Positions 42,808-52,685 are shown, numbered from the stretch's first letter. The stretch: 64,000 nucleotides of DNA from Pararhizobium sp. (GCA_030655075.1 JAURWE010000055.1:248001-312000); one strand, 5' to 3'. Translations and numbers: made by a program. The notes: a model not told the origin generated them from the sequence alone.

Positions 42808-43623
42808 TCAACCGAAGCGGCCCATGATGTAATCCTGCGTGCGCTGGTCATCCGGGTTTGTGAACATTTTGTCCGTATCGTTTTCCTCGACGAGATTGCC
42901 GAGGTGGAACATGGCGGTGCGCTGAGACACGCGTGCTGCCTGCTGCATCGAGTGCGTGACGATGACGATGGTGAAGTTGGCGCGCAGCTCGTGGATCAGT
43001 TCCTCGACCTTTGCGGTGGCGATCGGGTCGAGTGCCGAGCAAGGCTCGTCCATCAGGATGACTTCCGGGCTGACGGCAACGGCGCGGGCGATGCAGAGAC
43101 GCTGCTGCTGGCCGCCGGACAGACCGGTGCCGGATTCATGCAGGCGGTCCTTCACTTCGTTCCAGAGGCCGGCCTTCTGCAGGCTGCTCTCGACGATTTG
43201 GTCGAGTTCCTGCTTGGTGCGGGCGAGGCCGTGGATACGCGGGCCGTAGGTGACGTTTTCGTAGATCGACTTCGGAAACGGGTTCGGCTTCTGGAAGACC
43301 ATGCCGACCCGGGCGCGCAGTTCGACGACGTCGATGTTCGGATCGTAGATATCGCCCTCGTCGAGGGTGATCTTGCCGGTGACGCGGCAGCTGTCGATCG
43401 TGTCGTTCATGCGGTTGAGGCAGCGCAGGAAGGTCGACTTGCCGCAGCCCGACGGGCCGATCAGCGCGGTGACCGTGTTTTCGCGAACGTTCAGGTTCAC
43501 GTCGAAAAGCGCACGCTTTTCGCCGTAGTAGACCGAAACGTCCTTGCCGATCATCTTGTGAGAAACGTCGTTCATCTTCTTGTCCAGCGCCTTTTCAATT
43601 GCTGCTTCTGACATCATGTTCAT
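42808..43623 (-). CDS. pstB: phosphate ABC transporter ATP-binding protein PstB
   Basis: This 271-residue ATPase has Walker A GPSGCGKSTF, signature LSGGQQQRLC, Walker B VILMDEPCSALDP and switch VTHSMQQA. It powers phosphate import through PstCA. The N-terminal extension of about 25 residues before the ABC core is usual in rhizobia. It starts 13 bases after pstA. Confidence 0.96.
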   Translation of the reverse strand: MNMMSEAAIEKALDKKMNDVSHKMIGKDVSVYYGEKRALFDVNLNVRENTVTALIGPSGCGKSTFLRCLNRMNDTIDSCRVTGKITLDEGDIYDPNIDVVELRARVGMVFQKPNPFPKSIYENVTYGPRIHGLARTKQELDQIVESSLQKAGLWNEVKDRLHESGTGLSGGQQQRLCIARAVAVSPEVILMDEPCSALDPIATAKVEELIHELRANFTIVIVTHSMQQAARVSQRTAMFHLGNLVEENDTDKMFTNPDDQRTQDYIMGRFG

Positions 43624-43636
43624 GTTCTATACCCCA

Positions 43637-44959
43637 CTACCAGCGCCGCTCGAAGCGACGCCGCAAGAGAATTGCGCCAAGGTTCATGACGACCAGGAAT
43701 GCCAGCAGGACCATGATGGCACCGGACGTCCGTTCCACGAATGCACGTTCGGCTTCGTTCGCCCACATGTAGATCTGGACCGGCAGAGCTGTGGAGGGCT
43801 CCATCGGTGTGCCAGGATAGTCGACCACGAAGGCGACCATGCCGATCAAGAGCAGCGGTGCGGTTTCGCCGAGTGCATGGGCCAGACCGATGATCGTGCC
43901 GGTGAGGACGCCCGGCATGGCCAGCGGCAGCACGTGGTGGAAGATCGTCTGCATTTTCGAGGCGCCAAGGCCAAGAGCGGCCGAGCGGATCGAGGGCGGC
44001 ACAGCCTTCAGCGCCGCACGGGTGGCGATGATGATGGTCGGAAGCGTCATCAGGGTCAGCACCAGACCGCCGACGAGGGCCGCAGAGCGCGGCATGCCGG
44101 CGAAGTTGATGAAGATCGACAGGCCGAGCAGACCGTAGACGATCGATGGAACTGCGGCGAGATTGTTGATGTTGACCTCGATCAGATCCGTCAGGCGGTT
44201 CTTCGGTGCAAACTCTTCCAGATAGATGGAGGCGCAGACACCGATCGGCAGGGCAAGGGCCAGGACGATCAGCATCATGTAGAGCGAGCCCAGCGCCGCA
44301 ACGCCGATACCGGCAGCCTCAGGACGGCTGGAAGCACCATAGGTGAACAGGCCGGTGTTGAACTGCTTGGCCATCGCGCCGGTTTCGGTCAGTTTCTGCA
44401 TCCAGCCGAGCTGTACGTCTTTGACCTTGCGGTTGGCTTCGGCAACGTTCAGGTCGATCTGACCCTTGTTGGCCGAGTCGATATTGCCTTCCGCCAGGAG
44501 GGAGACATTGACCGTGGTGCCTATGACAGCCGGGTTGGCCACAACGATATCGCGCAGCTGTGTTCGGGCGCTCGCCGAGACCATGTCGGTCGCCCGCTTG
44601 ACCAGGGCCTTGTCAGCCGGATCGATAGCAAGCGCCTTGACCAGAGCGTCACGCACCAGGATGGGGTAGTTGGCCGTCATCAGCTTGGCCGGGTTCTGGC
44701 CACGCTCGTTCTTCGGATCGATGACCTTTTCCGAGAACTCGATCGGCAGGGTGATCGCGGTCTGCTGGAAGGCCGTGTAGCCCTTGGACACGACGGTCCA
44801 AAGCAGCAGGAAAAGGAAGAACAGGCCGATCAGAATGGCAGTGACACCGTAAGCGCGGAACCGGCGCTCGGCGGCGTACCGCTTCTTGATGCCAATGTCG
44901 CGGCGTGCCTGTTCGGAGCGTGCGAATGTGGACGGTACGGAAGAGGTGATGTCGGTCAT
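43637..44959 (-). CDS. pstA: phosphate ABC transporter permease PstA
   Basis: This 440-residue permease has a first helix at about 35-60, a periplasmic insert of about 150 residues (the long alphaproteobacterial form) and a C-terminal block of five helices. The coupling loop is STRSAALGLGASKMQTIFHH in pattern, with ALGLGASKMQTIF visible, the EAA motif that docks on PstB. Its ATG overlaps the pstC stop by four bases. Confidence 0.94.
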   Translation of the reverse strand: MTDITSSVPSTFARSEQARRDIGIKKRYAAERRFRAYGVTAILIGLFFLFLLLWTVVSKGYTAFQQTAITLPIEFSEKVIDPKNERGQNPAKLMTANYPILVRDALVKALAIDPADKALVKRATDMVSASARTQLRDIVVANPAVIGTTVNVSLLAEGNIDSANKGQIDLNVAEANRKVKDVQLGWMQKLTETGAMAKQFNTGLFTYGASSRPEAAGIGVAALGSLYMMLIVLALALPIGVCASIYLEEFAPKNRLTDLIEVNINNLAAVPSIVYGLLGLSIFINFAGMPRSAALVGGLVLTLMTLPTIIIATRAALKAVPPSIRSAALGLGASKMQTIFHHVLPLAMPGVLTGTIIGLAHALGETAPLLLIGMVAFVVDYPGTPMEPSTALPVQIYMWANEAERAFVERTSGAIMVLLAFLVVMNLGAILLRRRFERRW

Positions 44960-46440
44960 TCGTACTGTTCCCGATATTTGCGCACGATGTAGAGTGCATA
45001 GATGTTGAGGCAGAGCGTGATGGCAAACAGCGTGATGCCGAGCGCGAAGGCCACCAGCGTCTGCGGCGAGTTGAACTCAAGGTCGCCGGTCAGCTGGTTG
45101 ACGATCTTGACGGTGACGGTGGTCATCGCCTCGAAGGGATTGAGCTGCATGCGGGCGGCAACACCGGCGGCCAGAACCACGATCATGGTTTCGCCGACAG
45201 CACGCGAGGCGGTGAGCAGGAGTGCACCGACGATGCCCGGTAGAGCGGCCGGAAGAACGACCCGCTTGATGGTCTCGGAGCGGGTGGCGCCAAGACCGAG
45301 CGAGCCGTCCCGCAGAGAGCCGGGCACCTGGGTGATGATGTCGTCCGACAGCGACGACACGAACGGGATCAGCATGATGCCCATGACGATACCGGCAGTA
45401 AGAACGCTCTGTGCCTGGATGAAGTTGACGTAGTTGCCGGTAACAAGACCATTCAGCTGCGCCGACATGTCGCGAAGGAAAGGCCCGACCGTGATCAGGG
45501 CGAAGAAGCCGTAGACGATGGTCGGGATACCGGCCAGAATTTCGAGAAGCGGCTTGGCAATGCCGCGGACCGCAGGCTTGGCATATTCTGCCATGTAGAT
45601 GGCGGCGAAGAGGCCGACAGGCACGGCAAAGAGCATGGCCACGAAGGCGATGTAGAGCGTACCGGCCAGAAGCGGCAGAAGGCCGAACTGTCCTTCCGTG
45701 CCACCACTGCCAGCGGCAGAGAAGCGCGGATCCCAGACGGTTCCGAAGAAGAAGGCGCTCGGCGAGACCGACTGGAAGAAGCGGATCGCTTCCGACAGCA
45801 TGGAGCCGATGATGCCGACCGTTGTCAGGATGGCGATGGAGGAGGCGAGGATCAGCGCGCCGAGCATGACACGCTCGACACGGTTGCGGGCCCGGAAGGG
45901 CGCGTCGATACCGCGCAGGGCATAAAAGGCACCGGCAATGGCGATGACGAGCGTAACAGCGCTCATTGCCCAGCGGCTGGCATTGGTCAGCGTGTTATAC
46001 TCCTGCGCGGATGCCACCATGTAGGCTTCGCCGGCACCGGCAAGCGGCACACCCTTGGCAGCCAGCGCGTCGCGCAGGCTGGTCGTGCCGCCGGTGACGG
46101 CGGTCAACTCGTCGTCATTCAGCAGCTTTAGCCCGCCGGCGACCGATATGACCTGACCAAGCGTCAACTCGGTCGTCGCCGCACCCTGGCTGGTGACGCT
46201 TTCCGGCAGAGAGGCGCGAACGGCGCTTTCAACGAAAAAGGGGCTGACGAGAAGCCAGACGGCCAGAACCGCAGCAGCCGGCAAAACCGCCCAGATGGCG
46301 ACATAGACGCCGTGATAGGAGGGAAGCGAATGCAGAACGGAGAGTTTGCCGTTCGAGCTTGCGACCGCCCGGGAGCGCCCGGTAAAATAGGCCGCAAGGC
46401 CCACGATCACGATTATCAGAAGAAGAAGAGAGGTGCTCAT
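44956..46440 (-). CDS. pstC: phosphate ABC transporter permease PstC
   Basis: About 494 residues. The long form has two N-terminal helices, a periplasmic region (about 80-170) and the permease core with the EAA loop RDGSLGLGATRSETIKRVVL. It pairs with PstA to form the phosphate channel. I chose the ATG at 46440 with GGGGG upstream; a start eight codons earlier at 46464 is possible. The 100-base gap to pstS has no clear terminator, so the genes are probably cotranscribed. Confidence 0.93.
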   Translation of the reverse strand: MSTSLLLLIIVIVGLAAYFTGRSRAVASSNGKLSVLHSLPSYHGVYVAIWAVLPAAAVLAVWLLVSPFFVESAVRASLPESVTSQGAATTELTLGQVISVAGGLKLLNDDELTAVTGGTTSLRDALAAKGVPLAGAGEAYMVASAQEYNTLTNASRWAMSAVTLVIAIAGAFYALRGIDAPFRARNRVERVMLGALILASSIAILTTVGIIGSMLSEAIRFFQSVSPSAFFFGTVWDPRFSAAGSGGTEGQFGLLPLLAGTLYIAFVAMLFAVPVGLFAAIYMAEYAKPAVRGIAKPLLEILAGIPTIVYGFFALITVGPFLRDMSAQLNGLVTGNYVNFIQAQSVLTAGIVMGIMLIPFVSSLSDDIITQVPGSLRDGSLGLGATRSETIKRVVLPAALPGIVGALLLTASRAVGETMIVVLAAGVAARMQLNPFEAMTTVTVKIVNQLTGDLEFNSPQTLVAFALGITLFAITLCLNIYALYIVRKYREQYE

Positions 46441-46540
46441 CAATATGTCCCCCCGGCCTGTCAATCATTGAAAGCCGGCAAAATCCGAACTCGGGAGGTT
46501 CGGCACGGCATTGCTGCCGTGCCGTCTTCAGCTCTTGATC

Positions 46541-47575
46541 TTAGAGCATGTTGCCGGCGGTGAAGGCCGTACGGTCAGCTTCGCGCTCTGCATCCGGAGC
46601 GGATACGAGGCCGTAAGCTGCCAGCGGGCTGTCGGGGCCGATCATCTGGTCGTCGAGGAAGAACTCAACATATTCCTTCAGGCCGGGGATAACGCCGAGG
46701 TGCGCCTTCTTGACGTAGAAGAACAGCGGACGGGACACCGGATATTCGCCGGAAGCGATCGTTTCGGTCGACGGCACGATACCGTTGACAGTCGCGACCT
46801 TCAGCTTGTCGGCATTGTTTTCATAGAAGGACAGGCCGAAGACGCCGATGCCGTTCTTGTTGGAAGCGATGCGGGCGAGCGTTTCGGTGTAGTCACCGTC
46901 GATGTCGATGGCCAGGCCGTCCTTGCGAACAGCGATGCACTTGGCAGCGGCTTCTTTTTCGTCGGTGATCAGGGTCTTGATCATGTCGGATGCGCCAGCG
47001 TCCTTGCAGCCGTGAGCAAGCATCTTTTCGTCGAAGACTTCGCGGGTGCCGTGCTTTTCGCCCGGGATATAGGCAGCGATTTCAACGTCCGGCAGTTCGG
47101 CGTTGACTTCCGACCACTTCTTGTAAGGGTTGGCAACAAGCTTGCCGTCGACGACGACTTCAGCGGCCAGGGCAAGATAGAGGTCCTTGGGAACCAGCTT
47201 CAGGTCGGCATTGCCGGAATCCGTGGCGAAGACGATGCCGTCGTAGCCGATCTTGACTTCCTGGACTTCAGTGACGCCGGCGGCCTTGCAGGTTTCCAGC
47301 TCGCTGTCCTTGATCTTGCGCGATGCGTTCGCGATGTCGATCGTGTCCGGGCCAACGCCCTTGCAGAATTCCTTGAGGCCGGCACCGGTGCCGCCCGATT
47401 CGACGACCGGGGTCTTGAAGTCAGGGAAGGTTTCGCCGAACGTTTCGGCAACGATCTTTGCATAAGGCAGAACGGTCGAGGAACCGGCGACCTGGATCTG
47501 GTCACGGGCGATTGCGACGCCTGCGAATGCGGCGGACGCGATCAGCGCTGCGACAGTAAGTTTCAGAGATTTCAT
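46541..47575 (-). CDS. pstS: periplasmic phosphate-binding protein PstS
   Basis: This 344-residue exported protein has a signal peptide (about 1-24, ending GVAIA) and the phosphate loops IQVAGSSTVLPYAK and VESGGTGAGLKEF. It captures phosphate for PstCAB. I chose the ATG at 47575 with GGGAG upstream, since the eight preceding codons of the longer frame spoil the signal peptide. A Pho box about 110 bases upstream implies induction by PhoB. Confidence 0.95.
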   Translation of the reverse strand: MKSLKLTVAALIASAAFAGVAIARDQIQVAGSSTVLPYAKIVAETFGETFPDFKTPVVESGGTGAGLKEFCKGVGPDTIDIANASRKIKDSELETCKAAGVTEVQEVKIGYDGIVFATDSGNADLKLVPKDLYLALAAEVVVDGKLVANPYKKWSEVNAELPDVEIAAYIPGEKHGTREVFDEKMLAHGCKDAGASDMIKTLITDEKEAAAKCIAVRKDGLAIDIDGDYTETLARIASNKNGIGVFGLSFYENNADKLKVATVNGIVPSTETIASGEYPVSRPLFFYVKKAHLGVIPGLKEYVEFFLDDQMIGPDSPLAAYGLVSAPDAEREADRTAFTAGNML

Positions 47576-47683
47576 CGGAGTCTCCCGTAATGGGCCCATA
47601 ATGGGTTTGTGTGGGTGCGCTAAACATCAGCGCTCGCTTTACCGTTTCACCGGTGGCCCTAAGTAGCCCCCGATACCCAGACG

Positions 47684-47716
47684 TTTTATGTCAGTTTGAC
47701 GAAACATTTGTGACAG
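47684..47716 (-). promoter_or_regulatory. Pho box upstream of pstS
   Basis: On the minus strand three 11-base units follow each other: CTGTCACAAAT, GTTTCGTCAAA and CTGACATAAAA. The spacing and the CTGTCA-plus-A-rich pattern match PhoB sites of rhizobia (CTGTCAT repeats). Confidence 0.75.
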
Positions 47717-47777
47717 GCTAAGCAGCTGAAATTTAACGGCAATATTTTTGGCCGTTCATATCTTGCAGGCTTTTATG

Positions 47778-49034
47778 TCAGAAGCGCACGGTAAACACCG
47801 TTCCCTCGCCGATTTCCGACCGAACGAGCAGCCGGGCCCGGTGGCGGGTGAGGATATGCTTGACGATGGCAAGCCCGAGACCGGTGCCTTTTTTCGACCG
47901 GCTCGCCTCGACATTCACCCGGTAGAAGCGCTCGGTGATGCGCGGAACATGCTCGGCCGGAATGCCCGGACCGTAGTCGCGAACGGTGACTTCGGCACCG
48001 CCCTGCGGCGTCCGGCCGAGCGTGACCTCGACCTTCTTGCCCTCCTGCCCATATTTGCAGGCGTTCTCAACGAGGTTTTCGAAAACCTCGATCAGTTCGT
48101 CGCGGTCGCCCTGCACGAAAACTGGGTCCTTGGGCAGATCCAGCGAAATCGTCACGTCCAGATCGGTTGCCAGCGGCGCCAGCGCATCGCCAACATGCCC
48201 GAGCAGCGGCGCGAGATCGACGGAGGTGTCCGGCGCGATGTGGGACTTCAGCTCAAGCCGCGACAGGGACAGGAGATCGTCGATCAGGCGGCTCATGCGG
48301 GTTGCCTGCTCGTTCATGATGCCGAGGAATTTCTCGTGCGATTTCAAATCGTTTCTGGCCGGCCCCTGCAGGGTTTCGATAAAGCCTTTGAGAGAGGCCA
48401 GCGGCGTGCGCAATTCATGGCTGGCATTGGCGACGAAGTCGGAGCGCATGCGGTCGATCCGGCGCGCCTGCGAAATATCGCGGTAGGAAATGAAATAGAC
48501 GATCTGCGGCCCCGCTGCCGGATCGGGCAAACTTGCGGGCGCCACGCGCACGATATAGACGGCCTCCGACGGCAGGCGTTCCGAGTGCTCGATCTGGTTG
48601 ACCACCCCTGTCGCCATCGTCTCGCGCACCATGTCGAGAATACCAGGGGAGCGGACCCGTGCAGCCAGATAGGTGTTCTGCGGAATGCTGCCGAACGCCT
48701 TTTCGGCGGCATCGTTCTGGAACAGCACGGTCTCGTCCGCCGCAATGACCAGAACCGGCGTGTCGAGCGCGTCGAGAACTGCCGGCACGGCATCGAGATG
48801 ATGGCCCAGTTGCTCGGGAACGGCGATGACTGGCTCATCGGCCGGAAGCCGGGACTGCGGCAGCCTGAAAAGAACAAGAGCGACGACCACGACGAAGAAC
48901 ACGATGGCCCATGGGGTAAACCCGGCAATCATGGCAATGGCCGCCAGCACGGCCGAGACCCCGATGATCGTGCGTTCCGACAGGAAAACTCGGCTGAACC
49001 AGTCCCAGAGCATGCTTATTCCATTCAAAGTCAT
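47778..49034 (-). CDS. phoR: phosphate sensor histidine kinase PhoR
   Basis: About 418 residues with two N-terminal helices (IIGVSAVLAAIAMIAGF and AIVFFVVVVALVLF), a PAS domain (about 85-190) and the kinase core. The phospho-acceptor is in FVANASHELRTPLASLKGF, and the ATP-binding boxes are NLVENACKYG, DYGPGIP and GTGLGLAIVKH. The start is uncertain: ATG at 49034, or ATG at 49013, with weak ribosome sites. It is upstream of pstS, a common rhizobial order, and divergent from ppk2. Confidence 0.92.
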   Translation of the reverse strand: MTLNGISMLWDWFSRVFLSERTIIGVSAVLAAIAMIAGFTPWAIVFFVVVVALVLFRLPQSRLPADEPVIAVPEQLGHHLDAVPAVLDALDTPVLVIAADETVLFQNDAAEKAFGSIPQNTYLAARVRSPGILDMVRETMATGVVNQIEHSERLPSEAVYIVRVAPASLPDPAAGPQIVYFISYRDISQARRIDRMRSDFVANASHELRTPLASLKGFIETLQGPARNDLKSHEKFLGIMNEQATRMSRLIDDLLSLSRLELKSHIAPDTSVDLAPLLGHVGDALAPLATDLDVTISLDLPKDPVFVQGDRDELIEVFENLVENACKYGQEGKKVEVTLGRTPQGGAEVTVRDYGPGIPAEHVPRITERFYRVNVEASRSKKGTGLGLAIVKHILTRHRARLLVRSEIGEGTVFTVRF

Positions 49035-49182
49035 CACCCGGCCGGGGTTTCGCCACGTCTGGTGATAGAGGCACTTCATGACATGTTTTTCACGCCATGC
49101 TTGAAATCGCAATGTACTTATGGCCTGTTCGGGCAAAGCAGCCTCCTGTCGCGCAGAGAGGTATCAGCGACGGGAGAGATCT

Positions 49183-50064
49183 ATGGCCGAAAAATCCGAA
49201 AGCCGTGCAGTCGAGCTTGAGCTTGATGGAAAGAAGCGCGTTTTCGACGTCGACAACCCCGTGCTGCCAAGCTGGATCGACGAAGAAGCCTTTTCATCCG
49301 ACGACTACCCCTACAAGAAGAAGCTCGACAGCGAGGATTATGACAAGGCGCTGGAAAAGCTGCAGGTCGAACTCGTCAAGGTTCAGTTCTGGCTGCAGGC
49401 GACCGGAAAACGGGTGATGACTGTTTTCGAGGGCCGCGACGCGGCCGGCAAGGGCGGCGCCATCCATGCAACCATGACCAACATGAACCCGCGCTCCGCC
49501 CGTATCGTCGCCCTAACGAAGCCGACCGAGACGGAACGGGGACAATGGTATTTCCAGCGTTATATCGCGACGTTTCCAACGGCTGGCGAATTCGTGCTGT
49601 TCGACCGCTCATGGTACAACCGTGCCGGCGTCGAGCCGGTCATGGGCTTCTGCACACCGGAGCAGTACGAACACTTTCTCGAGCAGACGCCGCGTTTTGA
49701 AAAGCTTGTCGTCGACGAGGGCATCCATTTTTTCAAGTTCTGGCTGAATATCGGCCGGGAAATGCAGCTGAAGCGCTTTCACGACCGCCGGCACGACCCG
49801 TTGAAGATCTGGAAGCTGTCGCCGATGGATATCGCCGCGCTCAATAAGTGGGACGCCTATTCGGAAAAGCGCGACCGCATGCTGAAGGAAACCCACACCG
49901 ACAAGGCGCCCTGGACGGTGGTGCGGGCCAATGACAAGCGCCGCGCCCGGATCAGCATCATCCAGCACATCCTCAACACGCTGGACTACGACGGCAAGGA
50001 CAAGGACAGCATCGGCGAGATCGACGACAAGATCCTCGGTTTCGGTCCCGGCTTTGTGAAGTAG
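49183..50064 (+). CDS. ppk2: polyphosphate kinase 2
   Basis: This 293-residue protein has the PPK2 Walker A TVFEGRDAAGKGGAIHATM, the Walker B region FVLFDRSWYNRAGVEPVMGF and the lid segment with IGREMQLKRFHDRRHDPLK. PPK2 enzymes phosphorylate nucleoside diphosphates with polyphosphate. The single-domain length fits class I. GGGAGAGATCT precedes the ATG at 49183. Its position divergent from phoR ties it to phosphate economy, but I see no convincing Pho box in front of it. Confidence 0.95.
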   Translation: MAEKSESRAVELELDGKKRVFDVDNPVLPSWIDEEAFSSDDYPYKKKLDSEDYDKALEKLQVELVKVQFWLQATGKRVMTVFEGRDAAGKGGAIHATMTNMNPRSARIVALTKPTETERGQWYFQRYIATFPTAGEFVLFDRSWYNRAGVEPVMGFCTPEQYEHFLEQTPRFEKLVVDEGIHFFKFWLNIGREMQLKRFHDRRHDPLKIWKLSPMDIAALNKWDAYSEKRDRMLKETHTDKAPWTVVRANDKRRARISIIQHILNTLDYDGKDKDSIGEIDDKILGFGPGFVK

Positions 50065-50066
50065 GA

Positions 50067-51224
50067 TTATTCGCCGGGCAAAACGCGGATGTCATAGAGG
50101 TTGAGGCCATTGCCAGCGCCGGAGACATCGCTGTTGATGATCAGGTGCCCATCGGCGCTGGGTGCGAGGCTGCGGTCGAAGGATACTTTGAGAAGCACAT
50201 CGCTTTTCTGGCCCGGCGCATCGAAACGATGGCGGCCGCATTTGCCGAGCGAGGAGAACTCGCATTCGACATAGAACTGCGAGGGCTTCTCGCCCGTCGC
50301 CCGGACCGTCAGGGCGATCGTCGACATCTTGCCCGACATCTGCTCGAGAACCGCCACCGGCACCGGGATCATGATCTCGCCATTCTGATCCGGCGCGTGC
50401 GATATCAGGCGCAGGGCCTGCCCGCTTTCGTCACTGATCGTATCGGTTGTCGCATCGCCGCGTGTTTCCACATCCTTGCCGCTCCCCGGCTTGAAGACTT
50501 CGGTCCAGTCGCCGGAGAAGCCGCCTTGTGTGCCAAGCGTCTTCAGCCCTTCCGGCGAGAAATCCTCAGCCTCGACCGTGGCCGATGGGTTTGCGACGCT
50601 GGTGTCGCGCTCCGCATCGGTCAAAAGAAGGCCGCTGGTTTCGACCCACCAGGCGCCAACGCCAATGGCGGCTACCAGTGTCGAGGCAACGAGAAACAGC
50701 GACAAAAGCCGACCACGGCGGCGGCGCGGCGCCTTGGCGACGCGGATCGATGTATCGACGGGCACTGCCGTTTGCGCAACGAGCGGGGCGCCGGATGCGG
50801 AACGCGGCTCGGACCGGCGCTCGGGACGGACGGACAGGCCATCGTCTGCGGCCACCGCTGCAGGCACGGTCTCAAAAGCTTCCGGCTCCCGCCGCACGGA
50901 GACAGAGGGCGCTGCACCGGCGATCTCTCCCCTGCCTGCGGCCGCCTCTGCACCGACAGCGGGGCTCTCGACCCGCATGGAGGCTGCAACCGCCGCATCA
51001 TGACGCGCCTTCAGCGCTGCCCGTTCTTCGGTTTCGATGGCGCGGATGGTGACTTCGAGACGATGGCGCTGCTGGGCGATGATGTCAGGATCATGAACAT
51101 CCTGCTTGCGCAGGCCGGCCTCCAGCGCCTGGCGGGCGGACTGATAAATCTTCGCACGGGTTTCTGCACTGGCGCGGTCAGACCGTTCCAATGCATTCCG
51201 GATTGCCGTTTCTAGTCCGCTCAC
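50067..51224 (-). CDS. conserved rhizobial membrane protein of unknown function
   Basis: This 385-residue protein has three parts. Residues 1-80 form a charged helical region with SDRASAETRAKIYQSARQAL. Residues 80-170 are a low-complexity linker ending in the basic stretch KAPRRRRGR. One membrane helix lies at about 171-192 (LLSLFLVASTLVAAIGVGAW). The rest is an extracytoplasmic beta-rich domain of about 190 residues with two Cys (YVECEFSSLGKCGRH) that may form a disulfide. I do not recognise a named domain. It converges on ppk2 with a two-base gap. Confidence 0.65.
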   Translation of the reverse strand: MSGLETAIRNALERSDRASAETRAKIYQSARQALEAGLRKQDVHDPDIIAQQRHRLEVTIRAIETEERAALKARHDAAVAASMRVESPAVGAEAAAGRGEIAGAAPSVSVRREPEAFETVPAAVAADDGLSVRPERRSEPRSASGAPLVAQTAVPVDTSIRVAKAPRRRRGRLLSLFLVASTLVAAIGVGAWWVETSGLLLTDAERDTSVANPSATVEAEDFSPEGLKTLGTQGGFSGDWTEVFKPGSGKDVETRGDATTDTISDESGQALRLISHAPDQNGEIMIPVPVAVLEQMSGKMSTIALTVRATGEKPSQFYVECEFSSLGKCGRHRFDAPGQKSDVLLKVSFDRSLAPSADGHLIINSDVSGAGNGLNLYDIRVLPGE

Positions 51225-51429
51225 ATCATGTCCTTTGCCCTGCGGGGCCTAAGCTGTCGCGCCGCCGCCTGGAAATATTAACAATTGGGTAACCGCTGAC
51301 CGGCGAATCTGCAAGTCTTGGCGGCCGCCAGAGCGTCTCCCCGGCGGGGATAACCCCTCGTCAGGCGCGATTCATCCATCCTGCGGTGCCAAATCGCGCT
51401 TTTCAAACAAATCGACTGCTGCTATTTTG

Positions 51430-51453
51430 TTTGACGTTTACGGAAACGTCAAA
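51430..51453. promoter_or_regulatory. perfect inverted repeat, operator for the downstream oxidoreductase gene
   Basis: TTTGACGTTT-ACGG-AAACGTCAAA has 10-bp perfect arms and lies 23 bases before the ATG at 51476. TTGACGTTTACG recurs before fadD at 58682. It resembles the LiuR (MerR-family) sites of fatty acid and branched-chain amino acid catabolism as I remember them. Confidence 0.7.
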
Positions 51454-51475
51454 ATTTTATGCGGGAGAAAAAAGC

Positions 51476-52438
51476 ATGCCGTTGCCATCGATACTGACAG
51501 AGAACATCAGACTTCCAGTCGTTGCGGCACCGCTGTTCATCATTTCCAACCCAGCCCTGACACTGGCGCAGTGCAAGGCCGGGGTGGTCGGCTCGTTTCC
51601 GGCGCTGAACGCGCGCCCCGCCAGCCAGCTCGACGAATGGCTGGCCGAGATTACCGAGGGGCTGGCCGCCCACGATGGGGCCAATCCCGGGCGGAAGGCC
51701 GCGCCGTTTGCCGTCAACCAGATCGTTCACCGCTCCAATGCCCGCCTGGAACACGACCTGACCATGTGCGTGAAATACAAGGTGCCGATCGTCATTTCCT
51801 CGCTCGGTGCGGTGCCGGAGGTCAATGCGGCGATCCATTCCTATGGCGGTATCGTGCTGCATGATGTCATCAACAACCGCCACGCCAATTCGGCCATCCG
51901 CAAGGGGGCCGACGGTCTGATCGCGGTTGCTACGGGTGCCGGGGGCCATGCGGGAACGCTCTCACCGTTTGCGCTGATCCAGGAGATCCGCGAATGGTTC
52001 GACGGCCCGCTGCTGCTGTCAGGCGCCATTGCCAACGGCGGCGCGGTTCTGGCGGCCCAGGCGATGGGCGCCGACATGGCCTATATCGGCTCTTCCTTCA
52101 TTGCCACGACGGAAGCACGCGCCAGCGACGCCTACAAACAGGCGATCGTCGACGGGGCCGCCAACGATATCGTCTACTCCAACTATTTCACTGGCATCCA
52201 CGGCAACTACCTGAAGCCGTCGATCACCGCTGCCGGCATGGACCCGGACAACCTGCCCGAGGCCGACCCGACGAAGATGGATTTCGAGGCCGCCACGACG
52301 GGTGCCAAAGCCTGGAAAGACATCTGGGGCTGCGGCCAGGGCATCAGCGCCGTGAAGAGCGTTGTGCCCACCGCCGATCTGGTGGAAAGACTGGCAACCG
52401 AATACGCAGCAGCCCGCAGCCGGCTGTCGCTTGGCTGA
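51476..52438 (+). CDS. nitronate monooxygenase family (2-nitropropane dioxygenase-like) flavoenzyme
   Basis: This 320-residue FMN TIM-barrel protein has the N-terminal LPVVAAPLFIISNPALTLAQ. The phosphate-binding loops are ADGLIAVATGAGGHAGTLSP and SGAIANGGAVLAAQAMGADM, followed by YIGSSFIATTEA. The family oxidises nitronates, though many members act on unknown substrates. GGGAG precedes the ATG at 51476; the frame extends 30 codons further up across the operator, which makes the longer start unlikely. The operator suggests a link to acyl-CoA catabolism. Confidence 0.87.
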   Translation: MPLPSILTENIRLPVVAAPLFIISNPALTLAQCKAGVVGSFPALNARPASQLDEWLAEITEGLAAHDGANPGRKAAPFAVNQIVHRSNARLEHDLTMCVKYKVPIVISSLGAVPEVNAAIHSYGGIVLHDVINNRHANSAIRKGADGLIAVATGAGGHAGTLSPFALIQEIREWFDGPLLLSGAIANGGAVLAAQAMGADMAYIGSSFIATTEARASDAYKQAIVDGAANDIVYSNYFTGIHGNYLKPSITAAGMDPDNLPEADPTKMDFEAATTGAKAWKDIWGCGQGISAVKSVVPTADLVERLATEYAAARSRLSLG

Positions 52439-52551
52439 TACGGGCAAGCAGACGTAGCGGTTTTTCAGGATTTTGAAACTGAAGGCTTGAAACGACACGG
52501 TTTTGCTTGTATCAGCCCCGACACACCGGTGCAGACATTTGCCCCGGAGAC

Positions 52552-52627
52552 GCCGCTTTAGCTCAGGTGGTAGAGCACATCATTCGTAATGATGGGGTCA
52601 GAGGTTCGAGTCCTCTAAGCGGCACCA
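52552..52627 (+). tRNA. tRNA-Thr (anticodon CGT)
   Basis: The acceptor GCCGCTT pairs with AAGCGGC, followed by A and encoded CCA. The D arm is GCTC-AGGTGGTA-GAGC, the anticodon stem CATCA/TGATG holds loop TTCGTAA (CGT), and the T arm is AGAGG-TTCGAGT-CCTCT. Confidence 0.96.
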
Positions 52628-52685
52628 GTTTTCTCGGACGGCATCCATCCCTCTCCCACATGGCCAGCGGCTTCGCAGTGCCCTG

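Noticed and set aside
49081..49107. A possible Pho box between phoR and ppk2
   Set aside because: Only one weak TGTCAT half-site is present, with no 11-base repeat.
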